Numbered from the stretch's first letter, positions 54,101 through 63,090 are shown. The stretch: DNA of 64,000 nt from Actinophytocola algeriensis (GCF_014203735.1 NZ_JACHJQ010000002.1:248001-312000), one strand, 5' to 3'. Notes: a model not told the origin generated them from the sequence alone. Made by a program: numbers and translations.

Positions 54101-54438
54101 GCTGTTCCTCCCGTGAGCCGCGCGCGGAGACGCTGCCGCGCCGCACGGGTGTGTGCGGACAGCTTCTCCACCTCGGCGGCCAGCCTGGCGGCACCGGGTT
54201 CGGTCAGCCGGTAGTAGCGCCGGAGCCTGCCGTCCACGACCTCCTCGCGGTCGACGTCCACCCACCCGTCCGAACTGAGCCGGTCCAGCGCGGCGTACAA
54301 GGTCCCTGCCTGCAGCGAGACGCGACCTTGGGAGATCTCCTCGACGTCACGCAGGATGCCGTAGCCGTGCTGAGGTCTGGCAGCCAGCGCGGTGAGGATC
54401 AGGAAGGTCGGCTCCCGCAGCGGTGTGGTCGCGCTCAT
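54097..54438 (-). CDS. PadR-family transcriptional regulator
   Basis: 113 residues: REPTFLILTALAARPQHGYG, LQAGTLYAALDRLSSDGWVD and LRRYYRLTEPGAARLAAEVE are the standard PadR winged-helix features. The start overlaps the upstream membrane-protein gene (ATGA) and the stop overlaps the next (GTGA), so the repressor is locked between two paralogous membrane-protein genes. It probably autoregulates the operon from the AT-rich promoter at 55407. Confidence 0.93.
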   Translation of the reverse strand: MSATTPLREPTFLILTALAARPQHGYGILRDVEEISQGRVSLQAGTLYAALDRLSSDGWVDVDREEVVDGRLRRYYRLTEPGAARLAAEVEKLSAHTRAARQRLRARLTGGTA

Positions 54439-55406
54439 GCCTGCCGGCCCGTCCGAACGCGGCGGGGCAGCCCGCCCAGAGCCAGGAGCACCACGACCGG
54501 CACGCCGTAGCAGACCGCCATCTGCAGCATGAGGCGCGAATACATGGGCACCATGAGCATGAGCACGCTCACCAGGGCGGGCACCGACAGCACCAGCGCC
54601 GCGCGGCGACCCTCCCGCGTCCGCGCGCCCGCCGCCACCAGGGCACCGGCGACCAGCGCGGCCAGCCCGAGGAACCACCGCGCCAGTCCTCCGTTCCCCT
54701 GGACGAACGTCACTAGTTCCAACGGGAAGAACAGCAGGCCGTACTGCCCGAGCGACGTGACGACCAGCACGGCGCTCACCGCGACCGCCGCGACCAGCAC
54801 CGCGAACCGCCTGCCACCGACCAGTTCCCAGCCACGGGCCGGGCCGGGCGACCAGGTCAGCGCGACGGCGACCACGGCCCCCAACAGCAGCCAGGCGGCG
54901 TAGAAGACCACCGACGCCCAGAACCATCCCATCGCGTACACCGCGGCGACCACGAAGCCCGCGGTGCCGAGCCACGCGCCGACGGCGGCGGCGCGCCGCA
55001 TCCGGAACGCGCACAACACCGCCACCACGCACCAGATCGCCCACGCCGGGCCGGCCGGGTTCTCGACGAGGTCCCACCGTGACAACCCGATGCCCGCACG
55101 CAGCTTGAACAGCACCCGGTCCACCATCGGGGCGGCACCGGCCAGCAGCACGACCGGGCCGAGCAGGCTCACGATCGCGAGCACGTCCCGGTGGTCGATC
55201 CCGCCGTCCATGCCCACCGTCCGCCGCAGGTGCAGCCGCAGCGCACCCAGCAGCAGGTCGGCGGTCTCCTTGCGGCTGGGCCGGGTCCGGTCCTCCGCAC
55301 CGGCCAACAGCACGCCGAGCATCTCCTCGCCGTGCCGCTCGCGGTGGTCCCTCGGGTACCAGGCCAGCAACCGCCGGTACCGGTCAGCGAGATCTCTGTT
55401 TGGCAT
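54435..55406 (-). CDS. multi-pass membrane protein, paralogue of the 53168 gene
   Basis: 323 residues, about eight transmembrane segments, with an N-terminus PNRDLADRYRRLLAWYPRDH and the same internal blocks as its paralogue downstream. It is the first gene of the PadR operon. The ATG at 55406 lies only seven bases after a good -10 box, so the transcript may be leaderless. Function unknown; a PadR-controlled envelope or stress protein is possible. Confidence 0.82.
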   Translation of the reverse strand: MPNRDLADRYRRLLAWYPRDHRERHGEEMLGVLLAGAEDRTRPSRKETADLLLGALRLHLRRTVGMDGGIDHRDVLAIVSLLGPVVLLAGAAPMVDRVLFKLRAGIGLSRWDLVENPAGPAWAIWCVVAVLCAFRMRRAAAVGAWLGTAGFVVAAVYAMGWFWASVVFYAAWLLLGAVVAVALTWSPGPARGWELVGGRRFAVLVAAVAVSAVLVVTSLGQYGLLFFPLELVTFVQGNGGLARWFLGLAALVAGALVAAGARTREGRRAALVLSVPALVSVLMLMVPMYSRLMLQMAVCYGVPVVVLLALGGLPRRVRTGRQA

Positions 55407-55413
55407 GATCAGT

Positions 55414-55442
55414 TTTATATACCGATCAATTGACTATGGCAA
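55414..55442 (-). promoter_or_regulatory. sigma70-type promoter of the PadR operon, probably leaderless
   Basis: On the minus strand TTGCCA (55442-55437) and TATAAA (55419-55414) are separated by exactly 17 bp. Seven bases after the -10 box comes the ATG at 55406, so transcription should begin at or next to the start codon. The -35 box lies inside the end of the upstream methyltransferase gene. Flanking TGATC/GATCA arms around the -10 box are a candidate PadR site. Confidence 0.65.
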
Positions 55443-56891
55443 GGGCGCCAGCATGCCGTGCCGCACGAGGTCGCGGACGATCGGAAGTGCGGCGTCGGTG
55501 TCGATGCCGTCGTACACGATCTCCAGCAGGGCCAGCAGGTCCTCGAGCGGCAGCGCGCCCCGGCAGCCCGCGAGCAGCTTCGCTGTTGGCTCATCGACCT
55601 CGTGCTGCCAGCCGGGACCGTCGGTGCGGTGGAGCCTGCGCACGAGCGGCGCCCAGCCCTCGTCGTCCGGCGCCGAGACCTCCTCCAGCACCACGGTCGG
55701 CGGCACGGTGAACCGGGTCTGCGCGAGCCGGTCGTCGTTGGCGCGCAGCCACGCCACGTTGTCCAGCCACCGGGACGCCTCGGGTCCCAGCGGGTCGTCG
55801 TAGGCGTGCCGCAGGTCCTCGCACACGACCTCGACGTCGGCGGCGTCCGTACGACGCAGCGTCACGTACCCGAAACCGACGCCGTCGACGTCGTTGCCCG
55901 CGAACCAGTCCAGCCAGGCGCCCGCCTTCGCACGCCCCTCCGGCGAACGCGGGTCGATGCCCGCGTCCCGCAGCCAGGTGCCGACGTACAGGGCCGGATC
56001 GGCCACGTCCCGCTGCACGAACCACGCGTCGACGCCCGGCGGCAGCCACGACGCGACCCGCTCCGCCCAGTCCTCGCCGTCGCGGTGCAACCATGACGCG
56101 AGCAGCTGCCCGACCCCACCCTCGGCGAGCAGCGCGGGCAGGCGGCGGACGACGAGCGCGCTGGCGTCATCACCGGCGAGCCCGGAGTCGCGGTAGGTGT
56201 AGTCGACGCGCGCGGGCCCGACGACGAACGGCGGGTTGCACACGATCTGGTCGAACCGCCTGCCTGCCACCGGGTCGAACCACGGCCCCTCGACCAGCTC
56301 GACGTCCAGCTCGTTGAGCCGGAACGTGCCCCGCGCGACAGCGAGCGCCCTCGGCGACAGGTCGGTCGCGGTGATCCGCTCGGCGTGGGTGCTCGCGTGC
56401 AGTGCCTGGACACCGCAGCCGGTGCCCACGTCGAGCAATGTACCGACGGGACGGCGCGCGGTGGCGCGGGCGAGGTTGATCGACGCGTGCCCGACTCCCA
56501 GCACGTGGTCCTCCGGCACCGTGCCGCCCCGGTGGTCGGCGTCGAGATCGGCGACCACCCACCAGCTCTCCCCGTACGGCCGGATGTCCAGCCCGGCCCG
56601 CCCGTCCGCGGTCAGCACCTCGTTCGCGACGGCGTCGGCGAGGTCCACGGACCCGAACGCGGACCGGATGGCGCTTTCCCCTTCTGCGTCACCGAGCAGG
56701 AACAGGCGGATGAGGGTGCCGAGGTCCCCGGCGTCACGGCTGGCCCGCCGCGCGGGTTCGGGCTCGCCACGGCTGAGCGCGGCGTGGGCCTGCCCACCCA
56801 GCGCGCCGACGACACCGTCCGGGGTGTAACCAGCGGTCAGGAAGGCGTCACGCAACCGGGAACACAGGTCAGCGGAAAGGTCAGGAAGCAC
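55434..56891 (-). CDS. large class I methyltransferase with NPPF motif
   Basis: 485 residues. A helical N-terminal domain (about 1-130) precedes a SAM fold with LLDVGTGCGVQALHAS (motif I), ITATDLSPRALAVAR, and the catalytic-type motif FDQIVCNPPFVVGP near 220, as in N5-glutamine and nucleic-acid N-methyltransferases. A further 200-residue C-terminal part is of a kind seen in actinobacterial methyltransferases of unknown target. It probably modifies RNA or a protein glutamine. Its 5' end faces the kinase gene across an 86-bp gap. Confidence 0.85.
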   Translation of the reverse strand: MLPDLSADLCSRLRDAFLTAGYTPDGVVGALGGQAHAALSRGEPEPARRASRDAGDLGTLIRLFLLGDAEGESAIRSAFGSVDLADAVANEVLTADGRAGLDIRPYGESWWVVADLDADHRGGTVPEDHVLGVGHASINLARATARRPVGTLLDVGTGCGVQALHASTHAERITATDLSPRALAVARGTFRLNELDVELVEGPWFDPVAGRRFDQIVCNPPFVVGPARVDYTYRDSGLAGDDASALVVRRLPALLAEGGVGQLLASWLHRDGEDWAERVASWLPPGVDAWFVQRDVADPALYVGTWLRDAGIDPRSPEGRAKAGAWLDWFAGNDVDGVGFGYVTLRRTDAADVEVVCEDLRHAYDDPLGPEASRWLDNVAWLRANDDRLAQTRFTVPPTVVLEEVSAPDDEGWAPLVRRLHRTDGPGWQHEVDEPTAKLLAGCRGALPLEDLLALLEIVYDGIDTDAALPIVRDLVRHGMLAPLP

Positions 56892-56931
56892 GAACGGATG
56901 CTGTCACGCCCCGCCCGAGCCCGCGATCGGG

Positions 56932-56953
56932 GCCGAAAGCGTCTTTTCAGGGC
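56932..56953. repeat. imperfect palindrome of the CCCTGAAAG family
   Basis: GCCGAAAGCGTCTTTTCAGGGC resembles the perfect palindrome at 46800 but has lost symmetry on its left arm. Unlike the other copies it lies between divergent genes (methyltransferase and kinase), so it is not simply a terminator. Confidence 0.45.
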
Positions 56954-56977
56954 ATTGGGGATCCCTAGACTGGTGCG

Positions 56978-58522
56978 GTGACCGACCCGGACGCCGAACT
57001 CCGTGCCTGGGCGCCGAAAACCGGCGACTCGACGCTGCCCGGGCCGCGCCTGCCCGGCTACAGCGACTTCCGGCTCGTCGCGGAGGGCGGTGAGGGCACC
57101 GTTTATCGCGCGCGGCAGGACGGCCTCGACCGGTTCGTCGCGGTCAAGGTGCTGACCGTCGAGGACCCGGCGCGGCTCGCGCGGTTCCGGCGGGAGCTGG
57201 AGATCACCGTGCGGCTCGGCCGCCAGCACCCGCACATCGTCACGGTGATCAACACGGGCACGACGCCGGACGGGCGGCCGTGCATCGTGATGGAGTACCA
57301 CGACCTCGGGTCGCTCCACGACCGGCTGCGGGAACGCGGCCCGCTGCGGGTCGACGAGGTGGTGGCGGCCGGCACCGCGGTCGCCGACGCGCTGGCCTTC
57401 GCCCACGCGCAGGGGTTCCTGCACCGCGACGTGAAGCCGCAGAACATCCTCGTGCTGCCGACCTCGTACGTGCTGGCCGACTTCGGCATCGCCAGGATGG
57501 CCGACGCCGCGAACACGTCGTCGCTGCAGCTGGTGAGCTACCGGCACGCGGCACCGCAGATGCTCGACGGCGCGGAACCCTCCCCCGCCGACGACCTGTG
57601 GTCGCTCGGCTCGACGCTGTACACGCTGCTCGACGGCGCACCACCGTTCGCCACCGACGACGACACGGTGCTGTCGTACCTGGCACGCGTGCGGTCGACC
57701 GACCCGAGACCGCTGTCACGTCCCGACGTCCCACCGGAGCTGACCGCGATCCTCATGCGGTGCCTGGGTAAACGCCGCGAGGACCGCTACCCGGACGCCG
57801 CGGCACTGCGCACGGCACTGGCGGCGGTCGACACCCGAGGTTGGACCCCGTCGGTGCCGATCGCCGACTTCGGCCCTCGGCCGGCGGCACCGCTGCCGGA
57901 GATCCCACCGGACATCCCGGACCCGACCGAACGCGACCTCACGGAGGCGGGCCCGGGCAGCGCACTGGCCGGACTGACCGTTAGGCTGCCGGACGCGCCG
58001 CAACCACCACCGCCACCGCCCAAGTTCACGCCGCCACCCCCGGAAGAGCCCGCACCGCAACGGAAAAGCAGGAAGGGCCTGGTCTTCGGATTGGCCGCCG
58101 TCCTCGCCGGGATCGCCGTCGGTGTGGTCGCGACCGTCCTCAATGGACCCGATGGGCAGACCGCGCAGCCACCGGCCACCACCTCGCCGACGTCGACGAC
58201 CACCACGACGTCGACCACCACTCCTCCTGCCACCGGTGGAAACCCGGCCTTCGCGCCGACCCTGCGACCCCTCGACGACCAGGGCGAGAGCGTGACACTC
58301 ACGTGGACCGACCCAACGGACGGCAACGCGGAGTTCGTCGTCGTGGACGCCACCGCCGAGCAGGGGCAGGCGATCACCCAACTACCCGCCGGCGCCACGA
58401 CCTACCGGGTAGAGAGCCTGGACCCGGCGGCGGAGCGGTACTGCTTCGTGGTCCTGGCCATCGGCCTGGACAACCCTGCCGACGACCGAGGCGCATCGGA
58501 CCGACTCTGCACAAACCGCTAA
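56978..58522 (+). CDS. transmembrane Ser/Thr protein kinase with C-terminal FnIII-like domain
   Basis: 514 residues from GTG 56978. Kinase domain about 28-275: EGGEGTVYR loop, VAVKVL lysine, LHRDVKPQN, LADFGIARM. The activation segment is unusual: where G-T-P-x-Y-x-A-P-E is expected it reads VSYRHAAPQML, losing the Thr and the A-P-E glutamate. A Pro-rich linker, one membrane helix (GLVFGLAAVLAGIAVGVVAT, about 370-389), a Thr-rich spacer and an extracellular FnIII-like domain (VTLTWTDPTDGNAEFVVV) follow. It is likely a receptor-type kinase. A palindromic array follows its stop. Confidence 0.88.
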   Translation: MTDPDAELRAWAPKTGDSTLPGPRLPGYSDFRLVAEGGEGTVYRARQDGLDRFVAVKVLTVEDPARLARFRRELEITVRLGRQHPHIVTVINTGTTPDGRPCIVMEYHDLGSLHDRLRERGPLRVDEVVAAGTAVADALAFAHAQGFLHRDVKPQNILVLPTSYVLADFGIARMADAANTSSLQLVSYRHAAPQMLDGAEPSPADDLWSLGSTLYTLLDGAPPFATDDDTVLSYLARVRSTDPRPLSRPDVPPELTAILMRCLGKRREDRYPDAAALRTALAAVDTRGWTPSVPIADFGPRPAAPLPEIPPDIPDPTERDLTEAGPGSALAGLTVRLPDAPQPPPPPPKFTPPPPEEPAPQRKSRKGLVFGLAAVLAGIAVGVVATVLNGPDGQTAQPPATTSPTSTTTTTSTTTPPATGGNPAFAPTLRPLDDQGESVTLTWTDPTDGNAEFVVVDATAEQGQAITQLPAGATTYRVESLDPAAERYCFVVLAIGLDNPADDRGASDRLCTNR

Positions 58523-58649
58523 CGCTCCATCCACCGCCTGTTCTCGGCTGCTGGCTGGTGGTGGGGTGGCTGTGGGGATGTCCTCGGCGGACGCGCGTCC
58601 CGCCCGGTTGGCTTTTCGTGCCCTGAAGGTGTTTCGGGACGTGCCCGAT

Positions 58650-58760
58650 GTCACGAAGGGGTCCTTCATCGCACCGACCCTTACGAAGGACGCCTTCATC
58701 ACGTTGAGCGCAACGAAGGGGTCCTTCATCGCATCGAGCGTTACAAAGGGGTCCTTCGGG
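58650..58760. repeat. palindromic array, four units with exact 30-bp period (array B)
   Basis: Cores GAAGGGGTCCTTC (58655), GAAGGACGCCTTC (58685), GAAGGGGTCCTTC (58715) and AAAGGGGTCCTTC (58745) repeat every 30 bp, the same period and core as array A. A single CCTGAAGGTGTTTCGGGAC palindrome-like motif precedes it at 58622. The array lies in the 460-bp gap between the convergent kinase and transglutaminase-like genes. I see no gene in the rest of that gap. Because the period is a multiple of three, both strands can be read as decapeptide repeats, but start signals are absent. Confidence 0.88.
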
Positions 58761-58982
58761 CCATCGGCGGGATGGAGGTGCGGGCGCACACTCACAAACG
58801 AGAGAAGAGAAGCCGGACGCAAGCCCACACCACTCCCGAAGATGCCAACCCGCAAGGCCATCCCGGAGACCTGCCCCTCCGGCGAGGAGCCGCCGGAGGC
58901 AAAGCCCGTCCGGCGAGGACAAACCACACCATGCAGAACGTCCGGCGAGCACAACGACCAGACCAACGTGTGGCCACAAGCA

Positions 58983-60992
58983 CTACCGACGCCACAACAC
59001 CCGCGGATCCACCGCCCAGAACACCCTGCGATACCAGGGAACCCGACGCCGCAACTCAGCCCGAACCTGCCGCGCCAACGGCCAAGCCGTCCCTCCCGAC
59101 GGCACAGGCGAAGGCGCGAACGCGGCCCGGTCGGCCAGTGCCGCCACCCCGACCGCACCCGGGATGGCCAGGTCCGCCGCGATCTCCGGGGCCGGCCGGT
59201 GCCGCGCGGGTGACCGTCCCGCCAGCAACAGCGAGTCCAGCACGTACGCCCACGCACCGGTCGCCCCGGCCCGCCGCAGTCGCAGCCGCCGCCCGGCCCG
59301 CAACATCCCCAGGACCGCGACGACGAGCACCGGCACCCCGGCCACGAGCAGGTACCACGGCCTGGCGGCGGAACCCGCGGCCGCGGCGGCGGGTTCCGGC
59401 GTGGGCGGCGCCGGCAGCGGCGGCCCGGTCGTGTCCGGTGTCGACGGGGTCGGGGTCGGGGTGGCCAGCCGGTTGATCACCGCACGCCGCGACGCGGAGC
59501 CGGGCCCGTCGTCCGTGCCCGACACCGGGTCGAACGGCACCCAGCCCCAGCCCGCGAAGTACACCTCCGGCCAGGCGGTCGCGTCGCTCGCGCGCACCAC
59601 CGCCACCCCGCCCGCGCCGGGCGGCACCGGCCGGAAGCCGACCACGAGCCGGGTCGGCAACCCGACCGCGCGGGCCAGCACCGCGTACGCGGACGCGAAC
59701 TGCTCCGCCGTGCCCTCCCCCGCACCCGGCGAACCCGGTGCGCCGAACAGGAACGTCTCCAGCCGCGCGTACGACGACCCGACCGGCGCGTCGGCCTCCG
59801 GGGTCCGGCCCGCGCGCACGACCTCCTCGATCGCGACCGCCTTCTCGAACGGGGTGCGGGCGTCGGCGACCGTGCGCCGCGCGTACTCGGCGAGCGAGTA
59901 CGGCAGGCCGGGCAGCGCGAGGTACCGGCGTGCGGCGGCCGCGTCGGGCACGCCTGCCGCGAGCAGGTCGGCGTCCTCCGGTGCGTCCACTGTGGAACTG
60001 ACGGTGTAGGTGAAACCCTTGCGCGGCCAGGAAGGCAGGACCATCGACCCGGAGTCGGGGTCGACGACGGCCGCGCTCACGCTGGTCGTGGCCGGTCTGC
60101 CGGTCGTCGGCAGCCACGGCACGGCGAGGTCGCCGATGGTCACCTCGACCTGGGTCTCGGTGCGCCGGGCCCCGTCGGGCAGGCGCGGTGGGGCGACCGT
60201 GCCGAGCGGGCTGTACAGCGAGGACGCGCGCCAGGTGGCGCCGGTGTAGTCGGCGAGCGCGACGAGCCGGGTCGGTGTCGCGGGACCACGCACGCGGAAC
60301 AGTTCGGTGTCGCCGCGCGCGGCCCAGGACGCGAGCTGCGGCAGCGGGCTCGCCACCGGCAGGTCGGTCACGGGCGGCGTGACGAGCGTCCGGGGTTCGA
60401 ACGGGGCGCGAGCAGGCAGAAGCGTTGCCACCACGGCGAAAGCGGCCAGCCCGACCACGAGCGCGGCGGAGAGCGCGGCGGGCCGGTCGACCACGACCCA
60501 CCCGACCGCGATCACGGCGAGCAACGCGAGCGCGCCGAACCCGTGCGGGTCGGCCTGGCCCGCGGTGAGGAGCGCGGCGGCGACGTACAGGACGGCCCCG
60601 CCGGCCGCGGGCACGACGAGCGCGCGAGCGGCCACGGTCAGGGCGCTCACGAGGGCGACCGCCACGACCAGCAGGACACCGGGCACGAGCAGCTCCGGTG
60701 TGGCCGGCGCGGGCCGGGGTGCGGTGAGCAGCCGGGGCACGGAGTCGAGCACGGCGTCGAGCGGCCCGGCCGCCGGCGCGACGTAGTGGGCCCCGACGAC
60801 GGAGACGGTCAGCACGACGAGCACGGTGATCCCGGCAGGCACCCGCAGCACCCCCGCACCGAGCACGATGGCGTAGGTGACCGCCACCGCGGCGACGAAC
60901 ACGAGGACCGCGAGGGCCCCGGCCCATCCCGCGGCGAGCTGCACCGCCCCGGCGACGAGCACCGCGGCCGACCACCCGACGCGCACGGTCAT
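58983..60992 (-). CDS. TgpA-like transglutaminase-fold membrane protein with missing catalytic residues
   Basis: 669 residues: an N-terminal block of about six helices, an extracytoplasmic transglutaminase-like domain (about 220-530), one more helix (YLLVAGVPVLVVAVLGML) and a cytoplasmic DUF4129-like tail. The order matches TgpA-type proteins. In the domain, the Cys expected before E-Q-F-A is Ala429 (GTAEQFAS), and the His expected in D-A-H-A-W is Thr472 (DATAWPEV). Asp488 (PFDPVSG) remains. So the fold is retained but the Cys-His pair is gone. It overlaps the DUF58 gene (ATGA) in a MoxR operon. Confidence 0.87.
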   Translation of the reverse strand: MTVRVGWSAAVLVAGAVQLAAGWAGALAVLVFVAAVAVTYAIVLGAGVLRVPAGITVLVVLTVSVVGAHYVAPAAGPLDAVLDSVPRLLTAPRPAPATPELLVPGVLLVVAVALVSALTVAARALVVPAAGGAVLYVAAALLTAGQADPHGFGALALLAVIAVGWVVVDRPAALSAALVVGLAAFAVVATLLPARAPFEPRTLVTPPVTDLPVASPLPQLASWAARGDTELFRVRGPATPTRLVALADYTGATWRASSLYSPLGTVAPPRLPDGARRTETQVEVTIGDLAVPWLPTTGRPATTSVSAAVVDPDSGSMVLPSWPRKGFTYTVSSTVDAPEDADLLAAGVPDAAAARRYLALPGLPYSLAEYARRTVADARTPFEKAVAIEEVVRAGRTPEADAPVGSSYARLETFLFGAPGSPGAGEGTAEQFASAYAVLARAVGLPTRLVVGFRPVPPGAGGVAVVRASDATAWPEVYFAGWGWVPFDPVSGTDDGPGSASRRAVINRLATPTPTPSTPDTTGPPLPAPPTPEPAAAAAGSAARPWYLLVAGVPVLVVAVLGMLRAGRRLRLRRAGATGAWAYVLDSLLLAGRSPARHRPAPEIAADLAIPGAVGVAALADRAAFAPSPVPSGGTAWPLARQVRAELRRRVPWYRRVFWAVDPRVLWRR

Positions 60993-62113
60993 CGCGCCAC
61001 CACCGCGTCCCACAGGGAAAGCACGTCCTCCGCGCGGGGCCCGGTCAGCACGAGCACCGTCCCGGCCGCCGTCGTCGTCGGCTCCTGCGCCGCCCCGTCC
61101 ACGACCAGCACCACCCCGGCCGACGCCCGCCCCGCCGCCAGCAGCAGCGGCGCCTGCTCCGCCCCGGGACCCGAGATCACCGCCACCACGTCGAGCTCCC
61201 GCACCGGCACCGACGCAGCACCGCCGTCCACCAGCCCGGCATCCGCCAACGCGGCCAGCACGTGGTCGGTGTCGCCGGCCACCTCGAGAGCGATGGCCCC
61301 GGACGCCGAGAGCAACCGCGCCGGGTGCCCGGCCCCGACCGCGGTGCTGAGCAGCGACGCCGCCACGTCCACGGCGTCCTCGAACCCGTCGGTGTCCGGG
61401 TGGCTGCCGACCCGGTCGTCGAGCAGGACGGCCAGGTGCGGCCGTGCCGGGTCGGCGTCCTCGCGCACCATCAGCGTGCCGGTCCGCGCGCTGGTCGCCC
61501 AGTGCAGCCTGCGCAGGTCGTCGCCCGGCACGTACTCCCGCAGCCCCACCAGGTCGGTGCCGCCCCGCTCCACCCGTTCGTCCGCGCCGACCTGACCGCG
61601 CCGCACCCCGGACGGCAGCCCGCGCACCGGCAGCACCCTCGGCACCACCCGGACCTCGACCGCCTCTCCCAGCAGGGCACGTGAGCCCGCGAGCCCGGCC
61701 AGCCCGTGCCTGCGCAGTTCGAGTGGCCCGACCGGCAGCACCCCGCGGCGCACGGTCGGGATCGGGTACTCGACCGTCGTGCTCACCCCGGCTCCCAGCA
61801 GGGGCACGGCCACCGGCACCGGTTCGCCGCCGACGGACTCGACCGCGTCCAGCCGCACCGGCAGCCGCCTCGCCGTGCTGGTCAGCTCGAGCGTCCCGGT
61901 GCACGTGCCGAGCCGGTGCACCGTCCTCGGCCGTACGGCCCGCGCCGCCCGCACCGGCACGGGCACCACGACGCTCGCGACCCCGGCGGCGACCAGCGCC
62001 ACCAGCGCGAGCCCGAGCCCCGCCACCCCCGGGTACCGCCACGACAGGCCGAGCCCGGCCAGCACGGCACCGAGCACGAGCGCCCCGGTGCCACGCCACG
62101 TCAGCCGGATCAT
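60989..62113 (-). CDS. DUF58-family protein of the MoxR operon
   Basis: 374 residues. Two N-terminal membrane helices are followed by a beta-rich section and the DUF58 signature LREYVPGDDLRRLHWATSAR, then GTLMVREDADPARPHLAVLLDD leading into a VWA-like region. DUF58 proteins are partners of MoxR ATPases. It overlaps both neighbours by four bases, so the three products are made together. Confidence 0.92.
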   Translation of the reverse strand: MIRLTWRGTGALVLGAVLAGLGLSWRYPGVAGLGLALVALVAAGVASVVVPVPVRAARAVRPRTVHRLGTCTGTLELTSTARRLPVRLDAVESVGGEPVPVAVPLLGAGVSTTVEYPIPTVRRGVLPVGPLELRRHGLAGLAGSRALLGEAVEVRVVPRVLPVRGLPSGVRRGQVGADERVERGGTDLVGLREYVPGDDLRRLHWATSARTGTLMVREDADPARPHLAVLLDDRVGSHPDTDGFEDAVDVAASLLSTAVGAGHPARLLSASGAIALEVAGDTDHVLAALADAGLVDGGAASVPVRELDVVAVISGPGAEQAPLLLAAGRASAGVVLVVDGAAQEPTTTAAGTVLVLTGPRAEDVLSLWDAVVAR

Positions 62114-63090
62114 GACGGCCGCGGCACCGGGACGCGCTCCACGGCCGCCGCCAGCACGTCCGCTGTCGTGGTGCCTGCCAGCAGCGCCTCCCTGGTGAGC
62201 ACCAACCGGTGCGCGAGCACGGGCGCGGCGAGCCGCTGGATGTCGCTCGGCACCACGAAATGCCTGCCCTGTGCGGCCGCGTACACCTGCGCGCACCGCA
62301 CCATGGCCCGGAGCCCACGTGTGCTGGCACCGAGCCGCAGCGCGGGGTCCGCACGGGTCGCGGTGCCCAGTTCGCCGATGTAGCCCAGGATCGGCTCGGC
62401 CACGTGCAGCCCGGCGAGCAGCCTGCCGTAGCCGGTGACGGCCTGCGGGCTGGTCACGGTCGGCACCTGCGCCACCCGGCCCGCGGTGCTGCCGGGCCGC
62501 AACACGTCCAGCTCGTGCGCGGGTTCCGGGTAGCCGATCGACGTGCGCACCATGAACCGGTCGAGCTGTGCCTCCGGCAGGCGGTAGGTGCCGTCGAGGT
62601 CGATGGGGTTCTGCGTGGCCACCACCAGGAACGGCTCCGGCACGGCGTTGGCGACGCCGTCGACGGTGACCGTGCGCTCCTCCATCACCTCCAGCAGCGC
62701 GGACTGGGTCTTCGCGGCGGCCCGGTTGATCTCGTCCGCCAGCACGACGTTCGCGAACACCGGGCCCGGCCGGAAGCTGACCTGGCCGGTGCGCGGGTCG
62801 TACACCGAGGTGCCGGTGACGTCCGACGGCAGCAGGTCGGGGGTGAACTGCACGCGCCGCGACAGCCCGCCGAGCGCACCGGCGACCGCGCGGGCGAGCG
62901 TGGTCTTCCCGGTGCCCGGCACGTCCTCGAGGAGCACGTGCCCGCCGGCGAACAACGCGACCAGCACGAGGTCGATCACGTCGCGCTTGCCGCGGACCGC
63001 GGTCTCCACCGCGTCCCCCACCTGGGTGTGCAGCACCTGGAACGCGGTGATCTCGTGCTCGCCGACGCCCTGCCCGGTGACCGCGGTCAT
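62110..63090 (-). CDS. moxR-like: MoxR-family AAA+ ATPase
   Basis: 326 residues. Walker A is LLEDVPGTGKTTLARAVA, Walker B is VVLADEINRA, sensor 1 is VVATQNPIDLDGTYRLPEAQ, and the arginine-bearing RFMVRTSIGYP follows. MoxR ATPases act as chaperones that assemble or activate VWA-containing partners and are regularly encoded with DUF58 and transglutaminase-like genes, as here. Translationally coupled to the gene on either side. Confidence 0.95.
   Translation of the reverse strand: MTAVTGQGVGEHEITAFQVLHTQVGDAVETAVRGKRDVIDLVLVALFAGGHVLLEDVPGTGKTTLARAVAGALGGLSRRVQFTPDLLPSDVTGTSVYDPRTGQVSFRPGPVFANVVLADEINRAAAKTQSALLEVMEERTVTVDGVANAVPEPFLVVATQNPIDLDGTYRLPEAQLDRFMVRTSIGYPEPAHELDVLRPGSTAGRVAQVPTVTSPQAVTGYGRLLAGLHVAEPILGYIGELGTATRADPALRLGASTRGLRAMVRCAQVYAAAQGRHFVVPSDIQRLAAPVLAHRLVLTREALLAGTTTADVLAAAVERVPVPRPS

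Noticed and set aside
58566-59213. Decapeptide-repeat frame through array B, and CRISPR as an explanation of the arrays
   Set aside because: The same DNA-repeat argument applies. For CRISPR, the 30-bp period leaves about 17 bp between short palindromic cores, linkers resemble one another rather than being unique, and no cas genes are nearby.
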